From assembly GCF_011039275.1 (NCBI RefSeq), contig NZ_JAAKGB010000001.1:682001-746000 (forward strand): a stretch of DNA of 64,000 nucleotides, read 5' to 3'. This document shows, piece by piece, positions 1 to 10,907 of this stretch. Positions within the stretch are counted from its first letter, which is position 1. Every line of letters starts with the position of its first letter. Made by a program: the position numbers and the translations under genes. The notes under the pieces are model-generated. The model was not told where the DNA came from. It searched no databases and saw only the letters and a list, made by a program, of their open reading frames with translations. This DNA is from Streptococcus hyointestinalis. GTDB lineage: Bacteria; Bacillota; Bacilli; Lactobacillales; Streptococcaceae.

Positions 1-2
1 CT

Positions 3-866
3 AAGGTACGCCCAAACGGAATTTATGATTCGGCAGAGCCTAAGCACTACACGTGGTTAGAGAGCTAGAATTTTGCCAAAGGACTAGGTTTTGACTAACT
101 TGAGTTGTATAATGACGAGTCAGACGAGAGCTAGGTACGCCTTGAGTGGCTTAAGGAAGAAAGCTAGGGGTTCGTGAAGGCGGTTTTTGAGACGGGAGTC
201 CGTGTGCCAACCATTACCGTTAGTGGACACCGGTGTAGCCCAAAGGGCGCAAACGACCCTGAAAAAGAAGTACGCGCCATGGACATGATGAAAAAATGTA
301 GTGTCTATGCTCTGGACATTGGTGTTAGCAATGTCCAGTTGGCTGGAAAAGATGTTTATTACGAGGAAAAATATATTGTAACACGTGCGTGTAGCATCAA
401 AAACTCACGTGAAGCCTGCACTAGGGCCGAAGAAGCCCAGATAATTCTTTCTAGAGAAATCATGTGTGACCCATTCATGAACTCTCTTGAGAAATTCTAG
501 GTAGTTGATTCAGAAATCGACTCACCAGATCTATTTGTCTACCCAGGTACAGGAAATGTCTCAGCTTGGGGCAAGGACAATGGTAGCGGGTTTTACAAAG
601 GACACCGCCCTATCGCAGCTCTACACGTACGAGGCACCTATGCTGGTACTGTAACCAAACAAGGGCGGTTCCGTGTTGTGCCATTTGGCGGTGGCTTTGT
701 CGACTGGGAAGCCAGCTTTGATGGAATGAAAGAGACAAACTACAACGTACCATGCCTCCTTGATTTGTGGCTTGAAAATTCTGAAACGGTTGCGGTAACA
801 CGTGCAGAAATCAAGAAAACACCAGATAATTTTTACCCATTGATTGAGAAAACGGGTTTACGATAG
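3..866 (+). CDS. ulaE: L-ribulose-5-phosphate 3-epimerase UlaE (interrupted)
   Basis: UlaE interconverts L-xylulose 5-phosphate and L-ribulose 5-phosphate in the cytoplasmic ascorbate pathway. The frame reads as the UlaE family from GIY near residue 6 through FETGVRVP, QLAGKDVYYEEK, DSPDLFVYP, GNVSAWG and VPFGGGFVDWE to a C-terminal LIEKTGL, about 287 codons, the normal length. The start is inferred at an AAG (ATG expected). There are five internal stops (four TAG, one TAA); three of the TAGs sit in the string AGCTAG where the family has Arg-Leu. ulaF follows after 2 bases, so the two are co-transcribed. Confidence 0.85.
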
Positions 867-868
867 AA

Positions 869-1603
869 ATGGCAAAATCATTTGCAGAAAGGCGCCAACG
901 TGTCTGTGATGCCAATAAATTATATCCTGGACCCGGGTTTGTAAAATTCACTTGGGGAAACGTCGCAGAGGATGACCGCGAATCAGGGCTTATCGTTGTC
1001 ATACCATCAGGTGTAGACTACGACAATCTCACACCGGAAAACATAGTGGTAACGTACCATGACGGAAATTTCGTCGAAGGCGACCTCAACCCATCATCGG
1101 ACAATCCAACCCATGTTGCGCTTTGCAGAGCAGGGCCCGAAATCGGTGGTATCGTGCACACACACTCAACAGAAGCTTTTCGTAGGGCCCAATCAGGTCG
1201 GGACATGCCATTCTCCGGAACAACACCCGCAGACTACTTCTATGGACCAGTGCCATGTGTACGCTCATTGACAGCAGACGAACTAAACTCTGCTCACGAT
1301 TCAGAAACTGGTACGGACAACATCGAATAATTTGCAAATCGTGGCTAAGACCCACTTGCTGTTCCTGGTATCGTTTTGCGTAACCATGGTACATATACTT
1401 GGGGAAAAGACCCACCCCGAGCTGTTTACCATGCGGTTGTTCTTGAAGAAGTAGCGAAAGTGAACTGTAGCACTGGACCAATCAACCCACGTTTTCAGCC
1501 AGCTCCAAAATACATCGTGGACAAGCACTATATATCTAAACACGTACCAAAAGCTTACTAGGGTCAAAAAGGCGACAACCACGAAAACTTTAATTTGTTG
1601 TGA
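869..1603 (+). CDS. ulaF: L-ribulose-5-phosphate 4-epimerase UlaF (interrupted)
   Basis: Class II aldolase/AraD-family enzyme that makes D-xylulose 5-phosphate from L-ribulose 5-phosphate, the last step of the ula route. Family blocks seen: VKFTWGN near residue 27, IPSGVDYDNLTPEN, the zinc-ligand block HTHSTEA near residue 96, YFYGPVPC and LRNHGTYTWG. Starts at an ATG 2 bases after ulaE. Internal stops are TAA (two, after NIE and after NRG) and TAG after PKAY. The normal terminator codon after GQK appears lost, giving about 10 extra codons to the TGA. Confidence 0.85.
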
Positions 1604-1719
1604 GATAGCTGTGGCTTTCTAAGCGCTCAACAACACTCTTTGCAACCAAGACTATCTCCACTTTGCGAGATGGGGATATTGTCGTGTAGTGTATTGTCAA
1701 AAAGTGAAAAGGATTGCAA

Positions 1720-2364
1720 ATGAAATACTTTTTAGGTACTGCCAATGTAGATGCAATCACGCGCTTCAAAGCACTTGGGAAACTAGATGGGGGAACAACT
1801 AACCCTACCATCATCGTACGTGAAGGACGTGACTTTGATTCACTTCTCGAAGAAAGTTGGACTATCGTTCATAGATTTGGTAGCGCCGTAGTGACTGGTC
1901 GTACTCGTGAAGAAGTGATCGAATAAGCTCGTAACATTTCATAGTGAGCAGACAATGTAAGCATCAAAAATCCAATGACAGAAGAAGGCTTGGCGGCGGT
2001 TAACGTGCTTTCAAAAGAAGGTATCGAGACAAACGGGACACTTATCTTTATATTTTCTCTGGGACTTTCAGCTGTTCAGCCTCCTGCTACTCACATCATT
2101 CCATTTATCGGACGTCTAGAAGACATAGGAACACGCGCTTCCGCTCTTATCGAGGACTACCGCAATGTCATTGACTTCTCCGGTAAAGATCTTGAAATCA
2201 GTGTAGCAAGTATCTGAGGACTTCCGTACGTGGAAGGTGTGGCAAAACGTTGTGCACACATTGCAACTATCCCAGGTACAGTCTTTGCAATTCTAATCTC
2301 ACACCCATTGACTGACCAACGGATTGATTACGTAATGAAAGACTGGGAAGCCTTCAAAAAATAA
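1720..2364 (+). CDS. Transaldolase/fructose-6-phosphate aldolase-like protein (interrupted)
   Basis: 214 codons, the size of the short transaldolase family (FSA/TalC). It starts [13 protein letters not shown] and carries GGTTNPTII, the KNPMTEEGL segment that contains the Schiff-base lysine region, [11 protein letters not shown] and a C-terminal DWEAFKK. The family forms or cleaves sugar phosphates through a lysine Schiff base. Its place between ulaF and the ula regulator suggests a role in downstream pentose-phosphate metabolism together with tkt. Four internal stops: TAA after EVIE, adjacent TAG and TGA after NIS, and TGA after VASI. The conserved Asp in FLDTAN has become Gly. Confidence 0.8.
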
Positions 2365-2503
2365 GCCCTTTTCGCGCTAGTACCAGGATTATCTTTCGCT
2401 ACCTAGGAGAAAAGTCTTTTCATTCTCTGAGTCATATTGTAAACATTTGTACCAAAAACATAATATACAGCAAGTGATTTCAGATTCAGGTGGACCCATA
2501 AAG

Positions 2504-4147
2504 ATTGGGCTTGAGAAGGAAAGTTTTGTATTGCTGTCTTATTTGATTTCTCTGGATGAACCTGAGACGGACAAGGCGGTTTCAGAGCAGTTGGCACAGG
2601 TACGACGAAAGATTTATTATCATTTGGATAAGATCTATGAAGCGAAACCATGTGATGTGGAAAAGATAGTGAGTTTTCCGTGGGCTGGAATTGCCCTAAA
2701 CGAGGAGCGAAAAGAAGTGTGTAAGCAAGTGCTAGAAGAGGTGGATGCTTATAGCTAAGTCATGAGTAGCTATGAGCGTCTACTGCTAAAGCTAGCTTAC
2801 CTCGCAGTAGCGGATAGTCGCGGGACGCTAGAGCAGCTCTTGTAGCTGACTGAAGTATCGAGAAATACCGTGCTTAAGGACAACAATAGCCAACGCGAGA
2901 GCTAGTCCTGGCAGCAGTATAATGTCCAAATTCATGGTACAAACGCAAGAGATAATTACCTAGAAGCGCACCCGTTGGCTAGAATGCGGTTTGTACACCG
3001 CACGCTCTACAATATTTACACCACGGAGTCTGATAGTTTTCAAAAAATCTTGTACGATAGAATCGTGGCGTACACAGACTACGAAACGTATTTTGGCCCA
3101 GCCAAGCTGGATTACCTGCCGCAGGTGCTAGATGAGACTTAGAAAGAGCTCGGTAAAAAGCTAGACCCGCAAGATAGCGAGTTTATGTTTAACATATTGA
3201 CTTAAATATTGCTGCGCTACCGCAATATGGACAACATTCTTGATGAGAGAAAACGTATAGAAAAAGAGTTTTGACTAGCAAAAGAGCGTAGTGAGGATCA
3301 CATCGCCGAGCGTAGGGCACAGGGCTTTTAGGATAAGTTGTACCTTGCCTATGACGATATCGAAATCAGGATCATCGCTATGGTGCTCCTTTCTTTTCGT
3401 CAGGTCAGGCACAGGTACAACGACATTTCATACTTTGACGCCATGCGGGAGGTGATTAATTCTTTCTAAGACGTAGTGGAAAAGCGCTATGACTTCTCCT
3501 TTCGCCCCGAGGACGAGATGATTAACCAAGTGCTGACGCATTGTAAGGCTATGCTGTACCGCAAGACCTATGGTAGTTTTTCGCTAGATCCGATGACAGA
3601 TCAAGTAAAGTCCAAGTACGGCAATCTTTTTGCCATGACCAATTCTTGTGCGTACATTGTGGAGGAAGCTTGGTTTATCCAGCTTAATGACGATAACATT
3701 GCCTATTTGACCATTCATCTAGGAGGGGCGCTCAATCAGATCGGTGCCCAGAATCGTTGTCAGCCAAAGGTAAGCATAGTGTGTGACGAGGGAAGCGGAT
3801 CCCGCAAGTTTCTGCTCTGGCAATGCCAACGTTATATGCCACAGGCACGGATTGAGGCATTATTCACTTCTCAGCAGTACAATAGTGTCCCAGATATTGT
3901 GGCGGCTGACGTTGTGATAGCAACGAGTGATGGTCTTGAGACGAAACTGCAGGTGCTAGTGGACAATCCTGTACTCACCAATTAGGACATCATTCGCCTC
4001 GTAATTTTTGTATAATCAAACGGTAAGCGAACGTACGAGGACTACGCTCTGGATTGGGATCAGCTCTAAGGACACCACGTGAAGGATGAGTCTCAGCGCC
4101 ACGTTCTGCGCAATCAAATAGAAAAAGGTTTTGGAGATGATTTATAA
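2504..4147 (+). CDS. ulaR: BglG/PRD-type transcriptional regulator of the ula cluster (interrupted)
   Basis: About 547 codons in one frame. The N-terminus has a helix-turn-helix-like block with RRKIYYHLDKI, followed by another DNA-binding segment (LTEVSRNTVL). Two PRD-type regions follow; the second contains YLTIHLGG near residue 410. A PTS EIIB-like segment begins VSIVCDEGSGS. Such proteins are phosphorylated by PTS components and control sugar operons. I place the start at an ATT (ATG expected) after AGGTGGA; the ATG at 2447 would add 19 residues unlike the family. About eleven internal stops, mostly TAG and TAA. Lying between ulaF/aldolase and ulaG it fits UlaR, but the symbol is by context. 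Confidence 0.7.
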
Positions 4148-4218
4148 CGCGATTCAAAGTAAGCTTGGAATTTTTCTAAACATTTGTAGGATGTGTGATT
4201 TATAATAGAGTCTAGTTA

Positions 4219-4238
4219 TGCACACATCATTGTGTGTG
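4219..4238. promoter_or_regulatory. Inverted repeat upstream of ulaG (operator candidate)
   Basis: CACACA-TCAT-TGTGTG, a perfect 6+6 palindrome (4221-4236). It lies between a TATAAT at 4201-4206 and a TATACT at 4270-4275, about 85 bases before the ulaG ATG. The position suits an operator controlling ulaG; the binding protein is unknown. Confidence 0.45.
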
Positions 4239-4320
4239 TATGGGTCTTTTGCTTTGCGCTTCCAAGAGATATACTAATAGTGTAAGGAAAAAGTAATAAT
4301 TCTACAGGTGGATTTAGCAA

Positions 4321-5412
4321 ATGGCTAGCGTGAAAGAAATTACAAGAGAATCGTGGATTCTGGTAACTTTCCCAGGATGGAAAACTACGCTTAACTAAGA
4401 AATCGAAGAAGAAGTTGTGCCAAAACGCAACTTTGCCATGTAGTGGCTACGTAACTGTGGTGTTTGGATTAAGACCCCAGGTGGCGCTAGCATTGTTATG
4501 GACTTGTGGACAAACCGGGGAAAAGTTACGAAGGAAGTAAAAGACATAGTTTGGGGACACCAAAAGGCAAACATGCCTCCTGTGCGTAAATTGCAACCAA
4601 ACCTCCGTGCACAACCAATGGTTGTCGGTCCATTTGCCATCTATGAAGTAGACTACTAGTTAGTATCGTACTGCCACAGTGACCATATTGACATCAACAC
4701 CGCAGCAGCGATTGGCAACAATCCAAAACTTGACCACGTGAAATTAGTGGGACCATACGAATGGGGAGAAATTGGGAAATAGTGAGGTGTGCCAGAAGAC
4801 CGGATCATCGGCATCAAACCAGGCGACATCTTTGAAGTAAAAGATCTGAAAGGAACAGCTGTAGAATCCTTTCGCCGTCCTTGTCTTGTAAGACGAACAG
4901 TCGAAGGAGCTAAAGGAAATGACGACAACCTTTAGGGTCTACCTCGAACAGACTAAGAAATGGTACGCGTGGCTTTTAACTATGTCTATGATTCTACTAG
5001 TGGAACAATCAACCATGGTGCAGACTCACACTTCGCAAACTACTTTCCAAGACCCGGAAAAGACTTTGATATTGATGTGGCTATCAACAACTATGGGGAC
5101 AACCCACTTGGTATCCAAGACAAGATGACGTCAATCGACCTTCTTCGTATGCCTCAGAATCTTCGTGCTAAAGTCAGTATCCCAGTACACCATGACATCT
5201 GGACAAACTACAAGGCATCAACAGATGCAATCTTACGTCTTTGGAAGATGAGAAAAGAAAGTCTCCAATGTGATTTCCACCCATTCATTTGGGAAGTTGG
5301 TGGCAAGTACACCTATCCACGAGACAAAGACAGAATAGAATACCACCACCCACGTTGTTTTGACGATGACTTTGGACCCGACTCTCACATCCAATTCAGA
5401 GCTCTTCTATCA
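4321..5412 (+). CDS. ulaG: L-ascorbate-6-phosphate lactonase UlaG (interrupted, stop lost)
   Basis: Metallo-beta-lactamase-fold enzyme that opens the lactone ring of L-ascorbate 6-phosphate, the first intracellular step of ascorbate fermentation. Recognised from MASVKEITRESWILVTFPG, WLRNCGVWIKTPGG, HSDHIDIN, GADSHFANYF, NNYGDNPLGIQDKMTS, IPVHHDIW and IWEVGGKYTYP. Position 5410 is exactly codon 364, where the 363-residue family stops; it reads TCA, so the frame runs on to TAG at 5541. The first His of the HxHxDH metal motif is Tyr (YCHSDH). Seven internal stops. Expected to work with ulaE and ulaF upstream. Confidence 0.85.
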
Positions 5413-5599
5413 GAAACTCTCCCTCTAGTAGGACCAATCCAGCCTATAAAAGAGATTGAAGTAACTTGCCGTGTGTATGGGGACAAGCTAGTCCTGAAAA
5501 CCAAACGATTGATATCTGCAGATCGCACGATATGCGGATAGTAGGAAAGATGCCAAAAAGATGGTCTGATGTTAAGTAAACGAAAAAAAGGAGAAATTC

Positions 5600-7570
5600 T
5601 TGTCTAATTTATCTGTTAATGCGATTCGTTTTTGGGGTGTAGATGCGATTGATTAATCAAAAACTGGACACCCAGGTGTAGTCATGGGTGCTGCAGCTAA
5701 GGTTCACAGCCTTTTCACTAAGCAAATGCGTATCAATCCTGGACCGCCTAACTGGATTAACCGGGACCGTAGCATCCGCTCAGCTGGACCCGGATCTATG
5801 GTGCTTTATGCAATTCTACACTTCTCAGGCTATAAAGACGTATCGATCTAAGAAATCAAGGACTACCGCTAGTGAGGTTCTAGAACCCCAGGTCACCCAG
5901 AATTCGGTCACACAGCTGGACTAGACACAACAACTGGACCTCTGGGTCAAGAAATCTCAACAGCAACTGGATTACCGCAACCTCAGCGTAATTTTGCCGC
6001 TAAGCACAACCGTGAAGGTTACAAAATCTTTCGCCACCATCCGTATGTCATCGGGGGAGAGGGAGACCTCGTGGAAGGTGTGTCTCCTGAAGCGGCGTCA
6101 TACGCACGTCTTCAAAAGCTAGACAATCTCATAGGAATTAAAGATCTAAACAAAATCTGCTTGGATAGTGGTACAGAGGGAGCCTTTACAGAAAATGTAC
6201 GTGAACGTAAAGACGCTTCCGGTTGGCATATTGCTTTCGTAGAAGATGGTACTGACGTTGACGCTATTAACGTATCTGTAGAAGAAGCGAAAGAAACTGG
6301 AATACCATCTCTTATCGAAGAGAAAGCGGCGATTGGTTGTGGTTCTCTAAACAACCGAGGCACAAATGCTACTCCCGGGGCTCCTCTGGGTGCTGAAGAA
6401 GCCCGAGCGACTCGTGAAAACCTGGCTTGGGGATACCCACCATTTGGAGTGCCAGAAGAAGTCTAGGCAGACTTTACGACCAACGTTCCTCAGCGTCCTG
6501 AAGCAGCTCACGAAGCTAGGGTCAAATGAGTGGAAGACTACAACCGAGCTTACCCAGAATTGGCCGAAGAAGCAGTTGCTATCCTTGAAGGAAAAGACCC
6601 TGTAGAAATCAAATCAGAAGACTTCCCACCACTTGAAGCAGGCTACGTACAAGCTACTCGTTTCTAATCACGAGACTCTTTGAACGTGGCGGCTAGCTTG
6701 AGGCCAAACTACCTGGGTGGTTCAGCTGATTTTGCCCACTCAAACATAACTTATATACAGGTAGATGGTCTCCAAGACAGTGCGTATCCACTTAACCGCA
6801 ACATCCAATTTCCTGTGCGTGAGTTTGCCATGGGAATTAGTTAGAACGTACTTTTTGTATATGGGGGACTTCGTGTTTACAGTGGTACATTCTATGTCTT
6901 AACTGACTGCGTGAAAGCTGCTAAGAGCTAGTCAACGTTGTAGGGTCTACTAGGGACTTATGTCTTTAACCCCGACTCTCTAGCTTTTCGAGAAGATGGA
7001 CCTACCCATGAGCCAATTGGACCCTTGGCGGGACTTCGTGCAATGCCAAACAACAATGTCTTTCGCCCACCGTACGCTCGTGAAACCCAATCAGCTGGGT
7101 TCTAGGTACTCTGGAGCCCGTTTACACCATCTGCAGTAGTCCTCCCGCGTCAAAACTTGACTGTCGAAGAAGGCACAGACTTTGAGAAGGTGGCTAGAGT
7201 AGCTTATGTCGTTTACGAAAGGGCAGCAGACTTTCGCACCATCCATTTTGCGTCAAGTTCAGAGGAGAATTTCCCCGTAACAACAGCCAAAGGTTTAGCC
7301 GAAGAAGGTGCTAAAGTGCGCGTGGTAACTGTCCCATCAACGTACCACTTTGACGCACAAGATGCTGCTCACAAAGAAGAAATCCAACTAAACAACATCC
7401 GCCGTCGTGTAGCTGTGGAAATGGTAGCAACACCAAGCTGGTCCTCATATTTTCGACTTGACGGTGCAGTTATCGGTGTCGGTAATTTCATTGCTTCGGC
7501 GCCAGCACAAACCGGTAGTGACAACTATGGCTTTATATTTGAAAATGTCGTTAATGTCGTTAAAGGCTAA
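5600..7570 (+). CDS. tkt: Transketolase (interrupted)
   Basis: Thiamine-diphosphate enzyme moving two-carbon units between pentose phosphates and hexose/triose phosphates. About 656 codons, the normal size. Family blocks: NLSVNAIRF at the start, [27 protein letters not shown], the ThDP site read as GGEGDLVEG (GDG expected), [26 protein letters not shown] block, DGPTHEPI and ALVLTRQNL-like segment, ending ENVVNVVKG. Start is TTG after AAAAGGAG (ATG expected). More than ten internal stops, including TAG-TGA in tandem near 5871. It receives xylulose 5-phosphate from the ula pathway. Confidence 0.88.
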
Positions 7571-7582
7571 GACTAATCTTAT

Positions 7583-7613
7583 AACAACAAATGACTTAAC
7601 ATTTGAGGTTTTT
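7583..7613 (+). terminator. Probable terminator after tkt
   Basis: CAAATG-ACTTAA-CATTTG stem-loop (7589-7606) followed by AGGTTTTT, 19 bases after the tkt stop. Confidence 0.5.
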
Positions 7614-7619
7614 CGCTAC

Positions 7620-7673
7620 CACAAATCAGCCCGTAGCAGATTTGTGACAAAGTCATTTGGAACTTGATATAAT
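7620..7673 (+). promoter_or_regulatory. Promoter with inverted repeat before the flavoenzyme gene
   Basis: CACAAATC (7620-7627) and its exact complement GATTTGTG (7639-7646) form an inverted repeat overlapping a -35-like GTGACA (7644-7649). TATAAT follows at 7668-7673 with an 18-base spacer. The overlap suggests an operator over the promoter. Confidence 0.45.
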
Positions 7674-7745
7674 TAGAACTAACCAAAACACAACATTTTG
7701 TATACTAGATAGACTGTGTGGGTAAATACTTATGTGGAGGAAAAG

Positions 7746-9080
7746 ATGGTTAGAACCTACGATATATTGGTTGTTTGTTTTGGCGTGGCAGGGAAAACCT
7801 TGGCGGCCAAGATGAGTCAGCTGGGCGAAAAGGTTGCGCTTGTTGCGCAAGACAGCAAGATGTACAGTGGTACTAGTATCAATTTCGCCTCGAATCCAAC
7901 CAAGACCAAGATTGGCGCAGCAGAGCAGAATCTCGGATTACCTGAGACCAAGGCGCGAAAAGATGGGGAGACGACCCGCTCACGTGAGTAGAACTATGGT
8001 ACAGTAGCAAGCGCACGTGTTGATATTTACAATGCCAAAGCACTCTTTGTCGCAAACAAAGTCGTAGAAATCACATCAGGTAGTGACATTGCGCAGCGTA
8101 CAGCTGTAACCATTGGCATCAACACCGCGCCCCGGCCCAAAGTCCAACTTATCCCAGGGCTACGAGAGACTTAGCATGTCGTTGACAGCACAGGTATCCA
8201 AAACCATGACAGACCGCCAGCTAGCCTACGTATCATAGACGGGTGTAATATCGGACTAGAGTTTGCTAGTCTTTAAAGCAAGCTAGGGACAAAGGTCACA
8301 GTCTATGATGCCGCGCACAAGATTTTAACACGTGAAGAGCTAGGCGTTCCTCAGTTAGCGAGAGACTTCCTCGAAGAAGATAACATTATTTGTAAGACAA
8401 TTGCCTGAGTGCCTCCTGTTAGAAATACTCCTGATCAGGTTGCCCTAAGTGCTGAGGATGGGGACTATACCGTTGGCGTCCTACTCTCCGCTACTCCACG
8501 CGTGCCTCATATCGAAGGTATGGGTCTTGAAAACACAAACATTGCCTTCACAGAGCGCCGTGCTATTCAGGTGGAGGACTATTGTGAGACTAGTGTACCT
8601 CCTGTCTATGCTGGGGGAGAGGACAATGGCGGCTTGCATTATCCTTACACCTCACTAGGTGATTTCCGTAGTGTCTATGGGCGTCGTACTGGAAATTGCG
8701 GCTATCTTCTCTCTAAGCGTCAAAACGTGCCAAATACAACCTTCAGCGAGCCAGCACTATTTAGCGTCGGATCTAAAGATGCCGAACTCGTGGCAAAAGG
8801 CATTGCCTACAAGACCAATGAAGTGTGAGTGCCTGCTAAGACTGGAGCACCCGGCAACAATGACCTGCCTGGTAGTTATAGGGTCAACGTGAGCCCAGAA
8901 ACCAATGAAATCCAAGGAGCGACCCACTTTGGACAGGGCGTACAAGAGATTATCAACCGCATCAAAAAGGCGGTGCACAACTACATTCCATACACTCACA
9001 TCAAAAACCAAGTCTTTAACCCTCCAACCATGGCCGAAAACTTGACTGATGTCTTTACTATCGAACAAAAAAGCGTTTAA
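7746..9080 (+). CDS. Class I pyridine nucleotide-disulfide oxidoreductase, Har/RclA-like (interrupted)
   Basis: FAD- and NAD(P)H-binding enzyme of 444 codons resembling streptococcal hypothiocyanous acid reductase. N-terminal FAD fold starts YDILVVCFGVAGKTLAAKM (GxGxxG degraded). The redox-active pair normally in GGTCINIACIPTK reads SGTSINFASNPTK, so both cysteines are Ser. A second dinucleotide fold lies around IIDGCNIGLEFASL and the C-terminal dimer domain holds PTMAENLTDVF. Five internal stops. Start: ATG after GTGGAGG; the ATG at 7725 lies upstream of the Shine-Dalgarno. Such enzymes protect streptococci from host-derived hypothiocyanous acid. Substrate assignment is inference; the family is clear. 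Confidence 0.75.
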
Positions 9081-9124
9081 AAAGATTTAAGACGTAGTGT
9101 GCTGATAACAACAAGTCACTTTGA

Positions 9125-9152
9125 TTGTACAAGCAATTTCTGGTCTTATAAT
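9125..9152 (+). promoter_or_regulatory. Promoter of ddl
   Basis: TTGTAC (9125-9130), 16-base spacer, TATAAT (9147-9152), 35 bases before the ddl ATG. Confidence 0.55.
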
Positions 9153-9187
9153 TAGGAAAAACGATAGAGTTAGGAATAGTACATTTT

Positions 9188-10264
9188 ATGTCTAAAGAAG
9201 CCTTACTAATTGTGTATAGTGGGCGTTCTGCAGAGCTTGAAGTAACTGTTAGGACACCTGAGAGAGTCATGCATGCGGTGATTTATGATAAGTTGGCTGG
9301 TAAGACCTACTTTATCGCTCTGGACGGCTGCTTTATCGAGACTCAGGAGTTTACAGAAACGCCTGCAGAGGGCGAAAGGTAGATGCCCAATTGCACCATA
9401 GATGCAAGCACAGCCATTTGCCCAAGTGCTATTTACGAAGAAGGAGCTGTAGTTTTTCTAATTCTACATGGACCGATGGGTGAGGATGGCTCTCTACAAG
9501 GCTATCTTGAGGATTACAAAATGACTTAAGGCGGCACCAATATCCGCTCATCGAGCGGTGTAGTGCACAAGAGTACCACTAAACACATTCTTGAGAGCAT
9601 AGATGAGACTCAGGTTGCCAACGCGACTTATATGGAGGGCGATAGCCTTGATGAGGCATTGGCTAGTGTCCATGGTACATCGACTTATATTGTCGTTGGT
9701 AAGCCAGCCAACATGGGAACAAGTGCTGGAATTTCACGTGCAGAAAATGGCGGCGACCTCCTTGAAGCGATTACACTCGCGCTTCAGTACGACAGTCGAA
9801 GCCTCCTCGCGCAAGGGGATGTGGCACGTGAGATTGAGGCTGGAATTTTTGGCAAAACACGCGGTAAGACCACCATGCCAGGAGAAGTGGACAAAGACCT
9901 TGCCTTTAAAGATTATAGGGCGAAATTCTTTGACAGTAGAATCACTAGGGCACGAGCAGCTGAAGTGTCAGCAGAAACGGCCGAAAAAATGCGCCATTTC
10001 GCTAGCAAAGCTATCGTGGCAATTGGCGGCTTTGGCTTGGTACGTAGGGACTTTAATTTGACAGAGGGAGGTCACATCTTCCTCAATTAGAACAATACCA
10101 TGCCAGGATTCACGCAGTGGCTTAAGTATCTTCTCCTTTCGGACAAAATGGGGATGAAATTCGCTGATTTGATAGATGCTTTCGACAGCTTAGCCAAAGG
10201 GATGTTACAAAAGCGAGAGAGCCAAATATTGGGAAAGAAAAGGTATAGCCAAAGAGAGACTTAG
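9188..10264 (+). CDS. ddl: D-alanine--D-alanine ligase (interrupted)
   Basis: ATP-grasp ligase that makes the D-Ala-D-Ala end of the peptidoglycan stem peptide in the cytoplasm. Recognised from [19 protein letters not shown] (GGRSAEREVS in the family), [12 protein letters not shown] near residue 95, [14 protein letters not shown], an ATP-grasp core, and [10 protein letters not shown] near residue 304 (usually LNTMPGFT). Internal stops: TAG after EGER, TAA after KMT and TAG after LN. The normal stop after RESQI seems changed to TTG, adding about ten codons. murF, often next in streptococci, is absent here. Confidence 0.85.
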
Positions 10265-10325
10265 CACCGATAGATAGAAAGAGCACGTCTTGGGAGACCT
10301 GTTTTTGCCGTGAAGAAAGATAGAA

Positions 10326-10907
10326 ATGAAAACGTTAGAAGATATTCAAGGACATTTATAAGACGATTATCAGAGGAGCGAAGCACCGGCTGACAGCATA
10401 CTTAATTTAGGAGAAACCTGGGTTGAGTTTCTCCCAACCAATAAGCTAGCAATTGCAGCTCCGTTAGTTAATCACGGTATCTGAGGCTTTGACACACGTA
10501 GTGTACTCGAGCACCGCGATACTCGTACTCCCAATTGAGAGTTTAAAAGCATCGGCCATTACATTCGGACAAATGATTTGATGTTGGGTGAGTCGGTGGA
10601 GGATGTACAGGTGCGTATCAGCCGTAGTTAAGAGCTTTTAAGACAAAAGTTTCCCATGGCTCAGCTTTATCTTGAGAGCCTTTAACCGAGACGCCCGTTT
10701 GAGTTATCCGGAGCCGCACTGCCTCATGAGATTGCTGAGGCTAATCTCTATTTGTGGACGCTAGGTGCATATTTCTTTGACGCTTAAAGTAGGCTGGTCG
10801 GAGCAGCGGGCTTATTAAAGTCAGACTATACAAAAGACCGAGGGCATTTGAACTATTCGGGCTATAGGGTAGTGATGGCGCTACTTGAGGAGGAATTGGG
10901 TTCATGA
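10326..10907 (+). CDS. Unknown protein, about 193 aa (interrupted)
   Basis: Not recognised. A single frame from ATG 10326 to TGA 10905-10907 with five or six internal stops. It reads as a mostly soluble, acidic protein with segments such as LVNHG, SIGHYIRTNDLMLGES and FPMAQLYLES, and a C-terminal part with LPHEIAEANLYLWTLGAYFF. Its TGA overlaps the ATG of the next gene in the string ATGA, so the two are translationally coupled. No signal peptide or clear membrane segment. The coding call rests on frame continuity and the overlap. Confidence 0.5.

Noticed and set aside
1086..1481. 131-codon open frame on the minus strand
   Set aside because: Antisense to ulaF, which is recognisable; protein-like features absent.
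9603..10061. 152-codon open frame on the plus strand
   Set aside because: Alternative frame of ddl.
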